Below are positions 62,407-64,000 of a stretch of 64,000 nt of DNA, piece by piece. The notes under the pieces are model-generated. The model made no database searches, was not told where the DNA came from, and was given only the letters and a program-made list of their open reading frames with translations. The position numbers were made by a program, and so were the translations under genes. Within the stretch, counting starts at the first letter, position 1, and every line of letters starts with the position of its first letter. Source of the stretch: an uncultured Bacilli bacterium (lineage in GTDB: Bacteria > Bacillota_I > Bacilli_A > RF39 > UBA660); assembly GCA_934085825.1 (NCBI GenBank), contig CAKOHR010000007.1:15014-79013 (forward strand), read 5' to 3'.

Positions 62407-62432
62407 GGAAAAGTCCAAGGACTTTTCCTATG
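62407..62432. terminator. Hairpin downstream of the template repeat
   Basis: Perfect 10-bp stem GGAAAAGTCC/GGACTTTTCC with a 2-base loop; a smaller AAGGAT/ATCCTT hairpin precedes it. No long T run, so it could end or protect the template RNA. Confidence 0.45.
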
Positions 62433-62455
62433 GGTCTATTATATTAATTTGATTT

Positions 62456-62719
62456 ATGAAAGAAAGATATTTAATAATTAAAAAGTTATATAAAGATTAT
62501 ATAATTTTAATAAAAGATAAAAATAATAATTACATTTCTTTTGAAGAAGATGCTAAAATAGTAAAATATTTTGGTATTAAAGAAGTAAATACAATTTATC
62601 TAAATAATTTAGAAATAGAAGAAATAAATTGTTATAAAAATAATAAATATAATGAATTATATTTGAAAGTAAAATTAATAGAATTGTTGGAGGTCTTATG
62701 CAAAAGAGAATTAAAATAG
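62456..62719 (+). CDS. Small hypothetical protein between TR and second target
   Basis: 87 residues (MKERYLIIKKLYKDYIILI), Lys/Asn/Ile-rich, no signal peptide, no recognised domain. The ribosome binding site is poor. Its 3' end overlaps the start of target 2 by 22 bases, suggesting coupling. Could be an extra DGR accessory protein or a chaperone/regulator of the second target. Confidence 0.5.
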   Translation: MKERYLIIKKLYKDYIILIKDKNNNYISFEEDAKIVKYFGIKEVNTIYLNNLEIEEINCYKNNKYNELYLKVKLIELLEVLCKRELK

Positions 62720-64000
62720 TAAGTGTAGGAATTATATTGATAGTATTATTCATTAGTATTATTGCTCTAAATAATAATACTAATAATAAACATACATTTA
62801 AAAAAGATGGAATATTATATGCTTTATCTTTAGATGGAAAAAGTATAACATCTTTTCCATCTAAAGGATTATATAAAGCAAATGTATCATGTGATGGTGC
62901 AGATGGAAAATGGTTATATGATGATTGGAAATTATCAATCGAAAATATAACTGGTGATGTATCATGTGATATTAAGTTTGAAACAATTACAAAAACATAC
63001 TTTAATGATTATATTACAAAATTAGCAGGAACAACACAAGGAACAGGGAAAGTGATAAATGAAACTGCATCAAAAGATAATTCAACATTTACAGCAGGTG
63101 CAAAATTGGAACAAAGTGGTTATACAGTTTCAAGTAATGATGCAACTTATCCATTTGAATGGGATAATACAAATAAAACATGGACAAGTACAAATCATAC
63201 TGATAGTGCTACAGCAACATTTATATTCAATGTATCTGCAGCAGGTAATTATCAAGTTTGCTATAAACAATCAAGTGAAAAAAACTTTGATTACACAATA
63301 TTTTACAAAGATAATACACAAATAAAATCTTTAAAAGGTATATCTAATACTGATTTTGAGTGTTATTATTTAGGAAGTTTAACTACTTCAAATGCGATAA
63401 AGGTTACTTATCGAAAAGATAGTAGTGGCTCAAATGGCTCTGATAACGTAGTATTTTATCTACAAAGTGTTACTTATAACGAAAATATACAAACTGTTAC
63501 TGATACAAGATATGAAGGAAAAAATCCAAATAACTATGTGTGGTTCAATAATGAATACTGGAGAATAATCGGAGTGTTTGATAGTAGTTCTCATGGACAA
63601 AGTGGAAAAAACTTGGTAAAAATAATTCGTGCAGATGTGTTAGATGGACTAGCTTGGGATAAGTCATATACAAATGATTGGACAGCGGCGAGTTTGAATA
63701 AACTACTTAATGGAGCTTACTATAATGCCCAAGATGGAACAAGTTCAGGCTATTGTTACGGATATAGCACAACAGCAACAGCTAATTGTGACTATACAAA
63801 AAAAGGGATACAAGCTGGCTATAGAAGTATGATAGCAAATGTAACATGGTATCTAGGTGGATATTCAAGTAGTGATGCAACCACTGAAGCTTTTTATGGA
63901 TATGAAAGAGGAACAACAGTATCTAGTGGAAGACCAACAACAACTACAGGATATATAGGACTAATGTATCCAAGTGATTATGGATATAGTGTGTTATCAA
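62698..64000 (+). CDS. DGR target protein 2, truncated by window end
   Basis: 434 codons are open to the edge. ATG at 62698 follows a strong GGAGG. Signal anchor at about 6-24 (IVSVGIILIVLFISIIAL), then a short N-terminal module unlike that of target 1 (KDGILYALSLDGKSI, VSCDGADGKWLYDDW). From residue about 107 it is nearly identical to target 1: KLAGTTQGTGKV, FEWDNTNKTWTSTNHTDS, NNEYWRIIGVFDSSSH, TGYIGLMYPSDYGYSVLS. By alignment the lectin-like C-terminus and its variable repeat begin about 98 bases beyond the window. Confidence 0.9.
   Translation, partial: MQKRIKIVSVGIILIVLFISIIALNNNTNNKHTFKKDGILYALSLDGKSITSFPSKGLYKANVSCDGADGKWLYDDWKLSIENITGDVSCDIKFETITKTYFNDYITKLAGTTQGTGKVINETASKDNSTFTAGAKLEQSGYTVSSNDATYPFEWDNTNKTWTSTNHTDSATATFIFNVSAAGNYQVCYKQSSEKNFDYTIFYKDNTQIKSLKGISNTDFECYYLGSLTTSNAIKVTYRKDSSGSNGSDNVVFYLQSVTYNENIQTVTDTRYEGKNPNNYVWFNNEYWRIIGVFDSSSHGQSGKNLVKIIRADVLDGLAWDKSYTNDWTAASLNKLLNGAYYNAQDGTSSGYCYGYSTTATANCDYTKKGIQAGYRSMIANVTWYLGGYSSSDATTEAFYGYERGTTVSSGRPTTTTGYIGLMYPSDYGYSVLS
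63014..64000 (+). repeat. Direct repeat between the two DGR target genes, copy 2
   Basis: Partner of 59037-60022; continues past the window end. Same orientation, so recombination between copies would delete the RT cassette or swap variable ends. Confidence 0.92.

Overview
The window is AT-rich DNA from a bacterium using the standard code: TGG encodes Trp, TGA is used as a stop, and GTG/TTG starts are common after AGGTG-type ribosome binding sites. Gene content points to a low-GC Bacillota, probably an uncultured gut member of Bacilli (RF39- or Erysipelotrichia-like). The evidence is a yunB/yutD/yutH/nifU-like neighbourhood, spmA-spmB and a Cse60 homologue, many small lipoproteins, a CIRCE-controlled hsp20, and a family of membrane-anchored surface proteins. 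This placement is inference from gene content, not phylogeny.

Layout. 1-9 kb: end of leuS, a decayed toxin gene, trmB, a minus-strand small RNA, an envelope/YtxH cluster and an OmpR-type two-component system. 9-14.1 kb: a surface protein related to the retroelement targets at the far end, a NAGPA-domain protein with a related membrane protein, and an intact-looking IS3-family (IS150-like) element. 14.1-27.4 kb: uppP, a cyclophilin lipoprotein, dacF-spmA-spmB, a free-standing structured RNA, a pseudouridine synthase, ferredoxin, and the yunB/yutD/yutH/nifU block. 27.4-28.8 kb: five minus-strand tRNAs (Asn, Phe, Asp, fMet, Ser), then a tRNA-Leu(UAA) interrupted by a group I intron that encodes an HNH endonuclease. 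28.8-43.4 kb: M32 carboxypeptidase, a one-domain Clp-type AAA+ ATPase, a LigD-like protein without a ligase domain, a GGDEF protein, tRNA-His, nitroreductase, a CDF transporter, a pseudopilin with a target-like C-terminus, an arylsulfotransferase-like protein, hsp20, and a metallopeptidase split by a frameshift. 43.4-56.7 kb: tex, murD, envelope lipid enzymes, uvrB, a Mn-type pyrophosphatase and an SDR, with two truncated copies of the 9.3-kb surface gene's promoter and 5' end, and small RNAs. 56.7-64 kb: an XRE regulator, an ISAs1-like transposase whose second catalytic Asp appears to be Asn, and a diversity-generating retroelement (DGR).

The DGR is the main system. A signal-anchored target protein (58498-60300) ends in a variable repeat (60120-60214) and is followed by a GC-rich hairpin. 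Next come three overlapping genes: a MutS-domain-I-like accessory protein, an Avd-like four-helix protein, and a reverse transcriptase with the DGR signature IGNLSSQ plus YMDD. An 86-nt template repeat follows, in which 14 codons read AAY. A second target begins at 62698 and runs off the end of the window; its variable repeat is predicted about 100 nt beyond position 64000. Related surface genes at 9.3 kb and 35.5 kb, and promoter-plus-signal fragments at 43.5 and 51.6 kb, show that this surface-protein family has been duplicated and broken repeatedly in the genome.
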